Shown: positions 53,991 through 63,753 of the stretch, one piece after another | Numbering within the stretch: the stretch's first letter is position 1 | How the letters are laid out: every line of letters starts with the position of its first letter | Source of the DNA: Pseudomonas sp. B21-048 | GTDB taxonomy: Bacteria > Pseudomonadota > Gammaproteobacteria > Pseudomonadales > Pseudomonadaceae | Direction: 5' to 3' | DNA: 64,000 nt | NCBI RefSeq assembly: GCF_024748615.1 | Contig: NZ_CP087168.1 | Location: 3,348,001 to 3,412,000 of the forward strand | Notes under the pieces: generated by a model | Database searches by the model: none | What the model was told of the DNA's origin: nothing | What the model saw: only the letters and a program-made list of their open reading frames with translations | Translations under genes and position numbers: made by a program

Positions 53991-54142
53991 TGTGGCGAGG
54001 GAGCTTGCTCCCGCCGCTGGGCTGCGGAGCGGCCCCAAAAACCTGCCACCGCAATTCTTCAGGTAGACAGCATCCGCCGTTTTACGACTGCTTCGCAGCC
54101 GAACGGGACGATGCGGCGTTCCGACAAGCTCCCTCGCGACAG
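53991..54142. repeat. Paired REP units (REPIN-like)
   Basis: TGTGGCGAGGGAGCTTGCTC (53991 onward) and its inverse GACAAGCTCCCTCGCGACA (54123-54141) flank about 100 bases with partially complementary segments (CGCTGGGCTGCGGAGC and GCTTCGCAGC). Confidence 0.7.
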
Positions 54143-54185
54143 GTTTTGTGCTCGGCGCATCATTTCGTGAGTCGTTGAAAAGTGT

Positions 54186-54833
54186 TCACGGCGCCAACCG
54201 GCTGCGCTTCCACAGACCCTCGCGCAACCGGTAATCGAGTCGATCATGCAAGCGGTCGGCCCGCCCCTGCCAGAACTCCAGACGCTCAGGGTGCAGGCAG
54301 TAGCCGCCCCAATGCTCGGGACGCGACACGGTCTGGCCGACAAAGCGCTTGATCGTTTGCGCCAGCATGGATTCCAGCGCTGCGCGACTGGCCAGCGGAC
54401 GGCTCTGCGGTGAAGCCCAGGCCCCCAGGCGACTGGCCATGGAGCGAGAATCGAAGTACGCATCCGACAACGCCGGATCGAGCCTGGACACCTGGCCTTC
54501 GATACGCACCTGACGCTCCAGCCCCGGCCAGAAAAACGTCATCGCCGCATAGGGATTGGCGGCCAATTGCTGACCCTTGTCGCTCTGGTAATTGCCGAAG
54601 AACGTAAAACCTTCATCGCTCAACCCCTTGAGCAGCAGAACCCGACAGTGCGGCCGTCCTTCTGGGTCGACCGTCGCCAACACCATGCTATTGACCTCGA
54701 CAGGTGCGCACTCGGTGTCTCGGGCCTGTTGCAGCCATTGCCGGAACATCGCCAGCGGATCGTCCAGCGCCGCTTCATCTTGCAGGCCATTGAGGGTGTA
54801 GTTGCGGCGCATCTGAGCCAGGGAAAGCGGCAT
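54186..54833 (-). CDS. pdxH: Pyridoxamine 5'-phosphate oxidase
   Basis: 215 residues with the PNPOx signatures [34 protein letters not shown] and C-terminal [15 protein letters not shown]. It makes pyridoxal 5'-phosphate with FMN. It is a single gene that happens to lie among denitrification genes. Confidence 0.95.
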   Translation of the reverse strand: MPLSLAQMRRNYTLNGLQDEAALDDPLAMFRQWLQQARDTECAPVEVNSMVLATVDPEGRPHCRVLLLKGLSDEGFTFFGNYQSDKGQQLAANPYAAMTFFWPGLERQVRIEGQVSRLDPALSDAYFDSRSMASRLGAWASPQSRPLASRAALESMLAQTIKRFVGQTVSRPEHWGGYCLHPERLEFWQGRADRLHDRLDYRLREGLWKRSRLAP

Positions 54834-54911
54834 GACGGTGATCTCCGGAAGGTTTTACGCAGTGTGCGAGGCACTGCGCGATACCACCTTGACCGCCATC
54901 AACACTGTCAC

Positions 54912-56441
54912 CTACTTGAGACGCAGACGCCGCGCCAGTTTGTGCAGGTTGCTGGGGTCGACTTCGAGGATGCGCGCGGCGCTGGCCCAGTTGTCCCCGG
55001 ACAGGCTCAGGGCCTGAAGGATTTTCTTGCGCTGGTAGTCGTCGACGGCTTCGCCCAAGGGCTGGAACGGCAGATCAGCCGTCACCTCCGGGGACGGCTC
55101 AACCACCGCCCCCGGTGCCGCCATCAAGTTGTCCAGATCGAGAATTTCAGACTCCAGGGTCATGATCAGCGCGCGACTCGTCCCGCGACTGAGTTGCTTC
55201 AATGCGGCGCGACTGATCACATGCTCCAGTTCGCGCACATTGCCCGGCCAGGTATAAAGCAGCAGCGCGCGTTCGGCCGCCGGCGACAGGCGCAAACCAC
55301 GCAGGCCGAGCCGCGCCCGATTGAGTTCAAGGAAATGCCCGGCCAGCATCAGCACATCGTTACCGCGCTCACGCAACGGCGGAATCGGCACCGGATACAC
55401 CGAGAGCCGGTGATACAGATCGGCGCGAAACAAGCCGTCGCGGATGCTGTCCGGCAGGTGCCGGTTGGTGGCGGCGATGATGCGCACATCGACGTGCAGC
55501 GGCTTGTCGGCGCCGAGGCGCTGGATCTCGCCGTTCTGCAGGGTGCGCAGTAACTTCGCTTGCACGGCCAATGGCAACTCCCCGACTTCATCGAGAAACA
55601 GCGTGCCGCCGTTGGCGGCATCGAAGCGTCCGGCACGGTCACTGGTGGCGCCGGAAAACGCGCCTTTGACATGCCCGAACAACTCACTCTCTGCCAGCGA
55701 CTCCGGCAAGGCGGCGCAGTTAACGTGTATCAGCGGTTTGTGGTGGCGCCTTGAAAGACGATGCAAGCGTCGGGCGAACAGCTCTTTGCCGACGCCGGTC
55801 TCGCCCAACAGCAATACCGGCAGATCGGAGTCGGCCAGTACATCCAGCTCATTGAGCAACTGATGCAACACCTCACTTTGCCCGAGGATCTCGCCTTCCT
55901 CGACCGGCATTCGCAAGTCCTGGGGATCGCTGCGGGACAAACGCAAGCTGCGGTTTTCCTGCTCGAGCCGCGTAACCCGCACGGCGGCTTCGATCTGCAA
56001 GGTGCAGCGCTTGAGCTCCTCCCGCGCCCGGCTGTCGAAGGTCCCGGCGTGCAGCGCATCGAGGGTGATCGCGCCCCAGATCCGCCCCTCGACATAAAGA
56101 CTCACGCCCATGCAGTCATGCACCGGCAGCGGTTCGCCGACGTGGTTGTCGAGCAAGCCGTCATAGGGGTCCGGCAGGCGACTGTCGGGTTCGAACCAGG
56201 TTGGCTCGCGCGACGCCATGATGGCCGCCAGCCGGGGATGCTGGGCGATGACGAACCGGCGCCCCAACGCTTCATGAACCAGCCCCACCGTCGCCACCGG
56301 CCTGAGGCTATCGTCATCCAGACGCAGCAAGCCCACGGCGCCACTGTTGAAGTATTCGCGCAGGGTCTGGACCAATCGTTGCAATCGCACGGCATTGGGC
56401 AACTCGACGATCAGGTCGGCTGCCAGGCTTTCTCGCAGCAT
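54912..56441 (-). CDS. norR: NO-responsive sigma-54 activator NorR
   Basis: 509 residues: an N-terminal GAF domain that holds the NO-sensing mononuclear iron, an AAA+ domain (Walker A GETGVGKE, Walker B GGTLFLDEVGE) and a Fis-type HTH (NWASAARILEVDPSNLHKLA). The sigma-54 contact loop reads GAFSGA rather than GAFTGA. Divergent from ytfE/dnrN; one of its own boxes (56442-56454) abuts its ATG, suggesting autorepression. Confidence 0.93.
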   Translation of the reverse strand: MLRESLAADLIVELPNAVRLQRLVQTLREYFNSGAVGLLRLDDDSLRPVATVGLVHEALGRRFVIAQHPRLAAIMASREPTWFEPDSRLPDPYDGLLDNHVGEPLPVHDCMGVSLYVEGRIWGAITLDALHAGTFDSRAREELKRCTLQIEAAVRVTRLEQENRSLRLSRSDPQDLRMPVEEGEILGQSEVLHQLLNELDVLADSDLPVLLLGETGVGKELFARRLHRLSRRHHKPLIHVNCAALPESLAESELFGHVKGAFSGATSDRAGRFDAANGGTLFLDEVGELPLAVQAKLLRTLQNGEIQRLGADKPLHVDVRIIAATNRHLPDSIRDGLFRADLYHRLSVYPVPIPPLRERGNDVLMLAGHFLELNRARLGLRGLRLSPAAERALLLYTWPGNVRELEHVISRAALKQLSRGTSRALIMTLESEILDLDNLMAAPGAVVEPSPEVTADLPFQPLGEAVDDYQRKKILQALSLSGDNWASAARILEVDPSNLHKLARRLRLK

Positions 56442-56498
56442 GGTAGTAATTACCCTCTATGGTTGGATTTACCCTGAAGCATCGGGGTAGCTATCACC
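56442..56498. promoter_or_regulatory. Three NorR enhancer boxes upstream of ytfE/dnrN
   Basis: GGT-N7-ACC occurs at 56442-56454, 56461-56473 and 56486-56498. Centre spacings are 19 and 25 bases. Confidence 0.85.
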
Positions 56499-56538
56499 AC
56501 AACTAAAAATTAATCGATGTTTTTCAATCAGTTGAAAA

Positions 56539-56554
56539 TGGCATGCCGGATGCA
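56539..56554 (+). promoter_or_regulatory. Sigma-54 promoter of ytfE/dnrN
   Basis: TGGCATGCCGGATGCA has GG and GC 12 bases apart and matches TGGCACG-N4-TTGCA at all but two fixed positions; 41 bases after the last NorR box. Confidence 0.8.
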
Positions 56555-56595
56555 ATGAGCCTGGGGAACCGTTGAAACCCAAACAAGGAACCCTG

Positions 56596-57270
56596 ATGAG
56601 CCAGACCCTATTGGAACAAAGCCTCGGCCAACTGGCCTGCGACATTCCCGGTGCCACCCGGATCTTCCACACCTTCAAACTGGACTTCTGTTGCGGCGGG
56701 CAAAAAAGCCTGCGTGAAGCGGCCCTTGGCAAAAACCTCGACCCGGTCCTCATTGCCGACGCCCTGCACATGCTGCAAGACAGCGGCGAAACCCAGCACG
56801 ACTGGCGCAACGAACCGTCGGAACTGCTGATCGCTCACCTTCTGGCGCGCTACCACGCCCGTCACCGCGAGCAATTGCCGGAACTGATCCGTCTGGCTCG
56901 CCGCGTCGAGCAGGTCCATGGGGCGCGCAGCAGTTGCCCCAACGGCCTGGCCGATCTCCTGACCGACATGCAGCAAGAACTCGAAGGCCACATGCTCAAG
57001 GAAGAACAAGTGCTGTTCCCGATGCTGCAACAGGGCATCGGTCCTCAAGCGGCTCCGCCGATCCAGGTATTGCGCTTCGAACATGATCAACATGGCGAGG
57101 CACTGGAGAAAATGCTCGCCCTGACCGATCACATCACCCCGCCTGCCGATGCCTGTAACACCTGGCGCGCCCTCTATCGCGGGCTGCTGGAATTCAAAGA
57201 CGACCTGATGCAACACATCCATCTGGAAAACAACGTGTTGTTCATCAACGCCCTGAACCCTCGTCATTGA
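56596..57270 (+). CDS. ytfE: Iron-sulfur cluster repair di-iron protein (YtfE/ScdA/DnrN)
   Basis: 224 residues: an N-terminal ScdA domain with DFCCGGQKSLREA and a hemerythrin-like bundle with His/Glu ligands (ARYHARHREQ, EGHMLKEEQVLFP, RFEHDQHGEA, QHIHLENNVLF). It repairs Fe-S clusters damaged by NO. A NorR-driven sigma-54 promoter lies upstream. Start at ATG 56596 behind AAGGAA. Confidence 0.93.
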   Translation: MSQTLLEQSLGQLACDIPGATRIFHTFKLDFCCGGQKSLREAALGKNLDPVLIADALHMLQDSGETQHDWRNEPSELLIAHLLARYHARHREQLPELIRLARRVEQVHGARSSCPNGLADLLTDMQQELEGHMLKEEQVLFPMLQQGIGPQAAPPIQVLRFEHDQHGEALEKMLALTDHITPPADACNTWRALYRGLLEFKDDLMQHIHLENNVLFINALNPRH

Positions 57271-57345
57271 TCGATTGCCGATCCCTCCCAGCCCGCGCCA
57301 GCCCACCGGTTGACGCGGGTTTTGTTTGCAAGGGACATTTTGCGA

Positions 57346-57783
57346 TCAGCCATGCCAATAGAACATGGCCTTGGCCAGGATCACGATCAACACCATGTGC
57401 CCGAGGATGCTGCGGCGAATCCAGCTGGCACGCGTCGCGGTCAGGCGCGCATGGGTCAGCCAATAGGCCAGCAGCAAGTAATGACCAATGATGCTCAGGG
57501 CCAGGATGATCTTCAGGCTCAGCAACGTACCAAAGCTGCTGCTCAGCGGCTGACTCAATGCGCCCCGGTACTGCCACGCCAGGCCGATGCCGGCGCCATA
57601 CAACAGCAACACCACGCCATGCAGCACCTTGCGCGAGCGCACGGCAATCGCCTGATCCGCCGTGGATTGCGCGGTATCCGCCAACTGCTGACGGGCGCGA
57701 TGCCAGATAACCACCTCGAAAAACAGCGTGCCGATGAAGGCAATCGCCGCCAGCAAATGCGTGACCAGTAAAAAGGGATACAT
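57346..57783 (-). CDS. Four-helix membrane protein downstream of nnrS
   Basis: 145 residues with four membrane helices and His residues at helix ends (LVTHLLAAIAFIGTLFFEVV, VLHGVVLLLYG, IIGHYLLLAYWL, ILGHMVLIVIL). The arrangement resembles CopD/DUF2269-type haem-binding membrane proteins. It follows nnrS by 28 bases on the same strand, so a role in NO tolerance or electron transfer is likely but unproven. Confidence 0.65.
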   Translation of the reverse strand: MYPFLLVTHLLAAIAFIGTLFFEVVIWHRARQQLADTAQSTADQAIAVRSRKVLHGVVLLLYGAGIGLAWQYRGALSQPLSSSFGTLLSLKIILALSIIGHYLLLAYWLTHARLTATRASWIRRSILGHMVLIVILAKAMFYWHG

Positions 57784-57811
57784 CAGCGCCAGCCTCTGTC
57801 CGTTCGCGTGC

Positions 57812-59002
57812 TCATCCCGGATGACCGTCGACCCGGGTCCGCAGCAGCATCGGCCCATAGCGCCAGGCGTACAGCGCAAATGCCAACGCCCAGCACAGAC
57901 CGGCCAGCCACAATGCCGGCAAGGGAAAGAACTCGATCAACACAACCCGGCTCAGGCACGCCAGATTGAGCAAGATGAACGCCAGGGTCATCCCCGACGG
58001 CGGTTCGAGCGCACGGCCGGTATGCCCGAGGCTGACTCGGGCGATCATCGCCAGCACCAGACCGCCCATGGCACCGATCGTCAGGCAATGCACCGCCAGG
58101 CTCGGATTGATCGGCGCGCCGAAATGCCACAGCGCCATCCCGAGACACGCCACCGCCAACCAGCCATAGGCCAGGTGCAGCGACCACAGCAACGGTACGT
58201 GCCAGAGTGCCCGGTCATGCCAGCGCACCAGTCGCACCAGATGCCCCGCCGCCAGCATCGCGAACAGCAGGCCCACCCAGACATTGGGGTTAAGCGCAGG
58301 CCCTGCGGCATATAACAACGCCACCAGCGGCGAACCCACCAACAGCAGTCGATCCAGCCAGGGCCAGGCGGCAACGCCTTCAACCCGACCAAGGCCACGC
58401 TGGGTGAAGAACGGAATCACCCGCCCGCCGATCAACCCCATCATCGCCGCCACCAGCCAAATGCCGGTCAGCACGCCTTGGCGCTGCCAACCTTCATGCC
58501 CCTCGACCAGGCCGTACAGGGACAACCCGTCGGCCACGGCCAATAACAACAGAACCACCACAATCGGGTAGTTACGTTTCTGCCGCACCTTCCACAGGGT
58601 GAATCCCATGAGCACCGCCACCGCCAACGGGAACGCCATTTCCAGCACCGCAAGCAACGGCCACGGCGCATTGGCCAGCCAGGCCACCCGCGCCAATAAC
58701 CACAGCAACGCCAAAGCGGCCAACGGTTTGCCGCTGAGGCCGGGGCGAGCGGTCCAGGTCTGCACCGCCGTCAGCAGAAAGCCCGCGATCATCGCCAAGC
58801 CGAACCCGAACAATAATTCATGCCGATGCCAGCCCAGCCAACCGCCTGCCGGCTGCCAGTCGGACATCGAACCGCTGAAGGCGGTCAGCCAGAGCGGAAT
58901 GGCCAGCACCGCCAACAGGCAGCCGGCGAGGAAAAACGGCCGAAAGGCCAGCCGTAACAGCGGCGCGATTGCCATCGCTTTACGGCGGTCAAGCACTTGC
59001 AT
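57812..59002 (-). CDS. nnrS: NnrS family haem-copper membrane protein
   Basis: 396 residues with about twelve membrane helices and the NnrS motifs LAFRPFFLAG, WHRHELLFGFGLAMIAGFLL and GRVIPFFTQRG. NnrS protects cells from NO and is typically co-regulated with denitrification. An ANR/DNR-like site lies at 59099-59112. Confidence 0.92.
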   Translation of the reverse strand: MQVLDRRKAMAIAPLLRLAFRPFFLAGCLLAVLAIPLWLTAFSGSMSDWQPAGGWLGWHRHELLFGFGLAMIAGFLLTAVQTWTARPGLSGKPLAALALLWLLARVAWLANAPWPLLAVLEMAFPLAVAVLMGFTLWKVRQKRNYPIVVVLLLLAVADGLSLYGLVEGHEGWQRQGVLTGIWLVAAMMGLIGGRVIPFFTQRGLGRVEGVAAWPWLDRLLLVGSPLVALLYAAGPALNPNVWVGLLFAMLAAGHLVRLVRWHDRALWHVPLLWSLHLAYGWLAVACLGMALWHFGAPINPSLAVHCLTIGAMGGLVLAMIARVSLGHTGRALEPPSGMTLAFILLNLACLSRVVLIEFFPLPALWLAGLCWALAFALYAWRYGPMLLRTRVDGHPG

Positions 59003-59098
59003 AAAGCCACTCCTCTACCTGTTTGCTGACCTGGCGCCAACCCGCACGCGCCGAGGTAAATCCAGGGCCAATCATCGGGCATTACCGATCCATTGCCT

Positions 59099-59112
59099 TT
59101 GTCACAGATCAA
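59099..59112. promoter_or_regulatory. ANR/DNR-like box upstream of nnrS
   Basis: TTGTCACAGATCAA has a perfect right half (ATCAA) and a left half with two changes; 97 bases before the nnrS ATG. Confidence 0.5.
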
Positions 59113-59150
59113 GTGTGCAAGGGACGTGCCCCGATGCCGAGCGCGCGCCC

Positions 59151-59192
59151 TTTGTGGCGAGGGAGCTTGCCCCCTCCCCACAAGGGGCTCCC
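59151..59192. repeat. REP element
   Basis: TTGTGGCGAGGGAGCTTGCC then CCCTCCCCACAAGGGGCTCCC, a REP core with a second complementary segment. Confidence 0.65.
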
Positions 59193-59198
59193 GATCAG

Positions 59199-59255
59199 GG
59201 TACAAATGACCCTTTGATGGTTATTTAAACCCTAAACATCAAGGTGTTTTTTACC
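59199..59255. promoter_or_regulatory. Three NorR enhancer boxes upstream of the dnr operon
   Basis: GGT-N7-ACC occurs at 59199-59211, 59219-59231 and 59243-59255; centre spacings 20 and 24 bases, nearly the same as at ytfE. Confidence 0.85.
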
Positions 59256-59298
59256 CTGATCGCTGCCCCCCCCCCAATAAACAAGGCCCTCCCAAGCC

Positions 59299-59314
59299 TG
59301 GCCCGCGTCTTGCT
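59299..59314 (+). promoter_or_regulatory. Sigma-54 promoter of the dnr operon
   Basis: TGGCCCGCGTCTTGCT matches TGGCACG-N4-TTGCW with one change, 44 bases after the last NorR box. Confidence 0.8.
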
Positions 59315-59369
59315 CAGCATGGGCAACCTTTTAGAAATCCCGGATTCCTCTCGATTACCCGGAGTCGTC

Positions 59370-59459
59370 ATGAAAAAAGTCATCCAGCCACTGGCCTGGT
59401 TTGTTGTGCTGACCTCAATCCTGGCCCTGGCCAGCGGCGTTTCCCTGGTTCTCGTCTGA
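59370..59459 (+). CDS. 29-residue membrane peptide of the dnr operon
   Basis: MKKVIQPLAWFVVLTSILAL then ASGVSLVLV: a basic N-terminus and one hydrophobic helix. It is the first ORF after the NorR/sigma-54 promoter and 39 bases before dnr. The ribosome site is weak (GGAG nine bases upstream). The promoter position argues that it is a real small gene; function unknown. Confidence 0.6.
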   Translation: MKKVIQPLAWFVVLTSILALASGVSLVLV

Positions 59460-59498
59460 CTTGATCCCCCCCTTTCTCAATCCTCAGGATGAATTCTC

Positions 59499-60182
59499 AT
59501 GGTGCTTCATCGCGTCCATCACCAGATTCTGCGCAGTCATCACTTGTTCGAGCCGTTGAATGAAGAACAGCTGGATGAATTGATGAGTACCAGCCACTTG
59601 CTGAGCATCGACAAAGGCGAGCCATTGTTCCGTCAAGGTGAGCCGGCAGATTCGTTCTATTTCATCATTGCCGGCGCGGTGAAAATCTACCGGCTGACAC
59701 CCGATGGGCAGGAGAAAGTGTTCGAGGTCATCAGCGATCGACAAACCTTCGCCGAGGCGATGATGCTGATGGACACCCCAAACTATGTGGCCTCGGCCGA
59801 AGCGATCTGCCCCACCCAGCTCTACCGGTTATCCAACAGCACCTACATGCGCCTGCTGCAGAGCAATAGCCGGCTGACCTTTGCACTGCTGGGCAAGCTC
59901 TGCGTTCGCTTGCATCAACGGGTCAACGAAATCGAAACCCTGTCATTGAAAAACGCCACCCACCGGGTCGTGCGTTATCTGCTGACGCAACTGGTACGCC
60001 AGCAAACCGTAGACAGCCAATTCGAGCTGCCGATGGCCAAGCAACTGATTGCCGGGCATCTGTCGATCCAGCCGGAAACCTTTTCGCGGATTATCCGCCG
60101 CTTGATCGATGAAAACATCATCACCCAGGACGGCCGTCAGATCGCCATTCTGGATCGTCTGCGCCTGGAACAGTTCGAGTGA
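59499..60182 (+). CDS. dnr: DNR, NO-responsive CRP/FNR-family activator
   Basis: 227 residues very like P. aeruginosa DNR: LRSHHLFEPLNEEQLDELM, FRQGEPADSFYFIIAGAVKI, IETLSLKNATHRVVRYLLT and recognition helix IQPETFSRIIRRL. It binds haem, senses NO and activates nir, nor and nos through TTGAT-N4-ATCAA boxes. The NorR boxes upstream place it under NO control at the transcription level as well. Confidence 0.94.
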   Translation: MVLHRVHHQILRSHHLFEPLNEEQLDELMSTSHLLSIDKGEPLFRQGEPADSFYFIIAGAVKIYRLTPDGQEKVFEVISDRQTFAEAMMLMDTPNYVASAEAICPTQLYRLSNSTYMRLLQSNSRLTFALLGKLCVRLHQRVNEIETLSLKNATHRVVRYLLTQLVRQQTVDSQFELPMAKQLIAGHLSIQPETFSRIIRRLIDENIITQDGRQIAILDRLRLEQFE

Positions 60183-60187
60183 GTGCC

Positions 60188-60379
60188 ATGCCCGTCTGCC
60201 TGTATTGCCAACACGCCAACCCACCACAAGAAATCGAGTGCCGCCAATGCAGCATGCCTCTGCCGGCATTGGCCGCACATGCAGCGCAACGTCGGTTGCG
60301 CCGATTCAAGTGGTTCTGCATCGGCCTGACAATCTTCTGCGTGACGATGTTTTTCTGGCTGCCGCGCAGCATCAGCTGA
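60188..60379 (+). CDS. dnrP: DnrP-like zinc-ribbon membrane protein
   Basis: 63 residues: a zinc ribbon with CLYCQHANPPQEIECRQC followed by one membrane helix (WFCIGLTIFCVTMFFWL). It starts five bases after dnr and is surely co-transcribed. The name DnrP has been used for such proteins beside dnr in Pseudomonas; the role is unknown. Confidence 0.7.
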   Translation: MPVCLYCQHANPPQEIECRQCSMPLPALAAHAAQRRLRRFKWFCIGLTIFCVTMFFWLPRSIS

Positions 60380-60402
60380 TGCTGCGTTGATCAACCCGGG
60401 GT

Positions 60403-62244
60403 TCAAGGTTGAGTCAGCTGGCGGTACAACTGCGGCAAGCGCAGAGGTAACTGCTCAGGCTGACGGATCAAGGTGTAGCCATTGGCGCCAAACATGTACG
60501 GCAGGTAATCCCCGGCCTCGCGATCGATCGTGATGCAGAACGGCGTCAGCCCCTGACGCCGCGCCTCCAGCACCGCCTCGCGGGTGTCTTCAACACCGTA
60601 GCGTCCCTCATACAAATCCAGATCATTGGGTTTGCCATCCGTGAGCAGCAGCAACAGTTTGCTGCGCCGCTTGCTGTTGCCCAGCAATTGCGTGGCCTGG
60701 CGAATGGCGGCGCCCATGCGCGTGTAATACCCCGGTTTGAGCCCTAGAATGCGGCCTCGAGTATTGTCGTCATAACGCTGGGTGAACGCCTTGAGTTCCT
60801 GCAGGCGCACTTGCTGACGGCGCAGCGAGGAAAACCCGTACAGGGCAAAATCATCACCCAGCACCGACAGGGTTTCGCCGAACAGCAGCAGGCTGTCGCG
60901 GATGACGTCGATGACGCGGTGCTCATCGTTCAGGTGGGCGTCGGTGGACATCGATACGTCGGCCAGCAACAGGCACGCCAGGTCGCGGCGGGTCTGTCGT
61001 TGCTCCATGAACAGACCACGTTCGGCACACTGGCCATGCTCGCGTTCAACGTGAAAATCCAGCCAGGCCTGCATGTCCAGCTCAGAGCCCTGGGGTTGCT
61101 GGCGTAACCATTGACGATCATTACGCAGATGCTCGAACTGGCGCCGCAAGCGGTGCGCCGAGGCCTTCAAACGCAATGGCAACGGTTGTGCCTCACAGTC
61201 GCGGGGCACCATCATTTGCAGATTGACGAAACTGTCCTGCATTTGTTGTTTGCGGTAGTCCCACTCCGGCAACTTAATGCCCTCGCCGAGGGGAATATCG
61301 TCGACATCGGCCGGTGGCAAATCCAGGTGCAGCTTCAGACCACCGCCCTTGCGCAGACGGGTGCGCGACAGCGTCAGTTCATCCAGGTCATCGGCGACTC
61401 GGGCGGCGTCCGGGTCTTCGCTGTCGTCCGACCAGCGATCAAGGTCCACGTGTTCGGTCCAGCTGAACAGGTTCTCCAGGCGCACGATTAACAACCCGCC
61501 GTCGCGGCTGCCTTCATCGATCCGCGTCGCGCGTTTACGCCCGCTTTTCTGTTCGCCGGGTGGCGTGGTCAAAGACTCTTCGGATTCATCGCCCAGATCT
61601 GCAGCCTGCGGGCTGGCGAGGTTTTGTGGCGGGTACAACCACAGCGGTAGCGGCCACGCGGCCCGTTCGCTGCGAGGAAAATGTTCGACACTGCCCGGTT
61701 CGCGCAGCGCCTGGCATAGCGCCCGTTCCAGTGCGGCTTCGCTGGCATTCAGCGAAGCCGGATCGGGGCGCAATTGCAGATGGGCATCGACCAGACGTTT
61801 ATAGCGAGTACGCAGCGCGGGATAGCGTCGCAACAACTGTTGCGTCCAGCGTTGATTGTCCCGCCCCCAGTGACGCATCGGCCCGGCCTGTGCCGCCAGC
61901 AACGCGAGCCAGCGATAGAGTTCCTCATTCAGTGCGACTTCAGGGAAGACCGCCAGGCTCGATGGCAGCCGCAGATTACTCGCGTCACACCACGCCAACG
62001 GCACTTGTTTGCAGGTGCCGGCGATCTGCTGCAACACGTTTCGGCGCAGCAGCAGATCGCGGTCGCTGGCGGCTTCCACACCGATGCCATTGGCGCCGCC
62101 CATGGCACGAAACAACAGCGCCAGCGGGCGTTGCTGACTGGCCAGTTCAACCCGTGCTTCAGGGAAGTCCGGGCTGGCACGCCGGGTGATGAAACGATGC
62201 CAGACACTGCCTACCCACTCTTCCAGTTCGACGGTAAACGCCAT
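60403..62244 (-). CDS. norD: NorD, nitric oxide reductase activation protein
   Basis: 613 residues with a C-terminal von Willebrand A domain, MIDAS motif ADVSMSTDAH, and the typical LTDGKPNDLDLYEGRYG. NorD works with the MoxR-type ATPase NorQ in maturing NO reductase, probably the non-haem iron centre. It follows norB after a partial terminator. Confidence 0.92.
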   Translation of the reverse strand: MAFTVELEEWVGSVWHRFITRRASPDFPEARVELASQQRPLALLFRAMGGANGIGVEAASDRDLLLRRNVLQQIAGTCKQVPLAWCDASNLRLPSSLAVFPEVALNEELYRWLALLAAQAGPMRHWGRDNQRWTQQLLRRYPALRTRYKRLVDAHLQLRPDPASLNASEAALERALCQALREPGSVEHFPRSERAAWPLPLWLYPPQNLASPQAADLGDESEESLTTPPGEQKSGRKRATRIDEGSRDGGLLIVRLENLFSWTEHVDLDRWSDDSEDPDAARVADDLDELTLSRTRLRKGGGLKLHLDLPPADVDDIPLGEGIKLPEWDYRKQQMQDSFVNLQMMVPRDCEAQPLPLRLKASAHRLRRQFEHLRNDRQWLRQQPQGSELDMQAWLDFHVEREHGQCAERGLFMEQRQTRRDLACLLLADVSMSTDAHLNDEHRVIDVIRDSLLLFGETLSVLGDDFALYGFSSLRRQQVRLQELKAFTQRYDDNTRGRILGLKPGYYTRMGAAIRQATQLLGNSKRRSKLLLLLTDGKPNDLDLYEGRYGVEDTREAVLEARRQGLTPFCITIDREAGDYLPYMFGANGYTLIRQPEQLPLRLPQLYRQLTQP

Positions 62245-62264
62245 GATGCTTGCCCTTCCTGGAA

Positions 62265-62298
62265 ACCAAAAAAACGGCCCGCTGTATCAGCCGGGCCG
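62265..62298 (-). terminator. Attenuator/terminator between norB and norD
   Basis: On the reverse strand CGGCCCG GCTGATACAG CGGGCCG is followed by seven T. It should reduce norD transcription relative to norCB. Confidence 0.75.
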
Positions 62299-62322
62299 AC
62301 CTTTTCTAGCCATTGCACTCGT

Positions 62323-63753
<1,431 letters not shown>

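Larger units (their letters stand above)
53853..54185. other. Intergenic region upstream of moaB
   Basis: No gene. It holds a NarL 7-2-7 site at 53917 and an inverted pair of REP units at 53991-54142, listed separately. Confidence 0.7.

Noticed and set aside
59214..59242. ANR box formed by TTGAT and ATCAA upstream of dnr
   Set aside because: The half-sites are 19 bases apart instead of 4, and the region is better explained by three NorR boxes.
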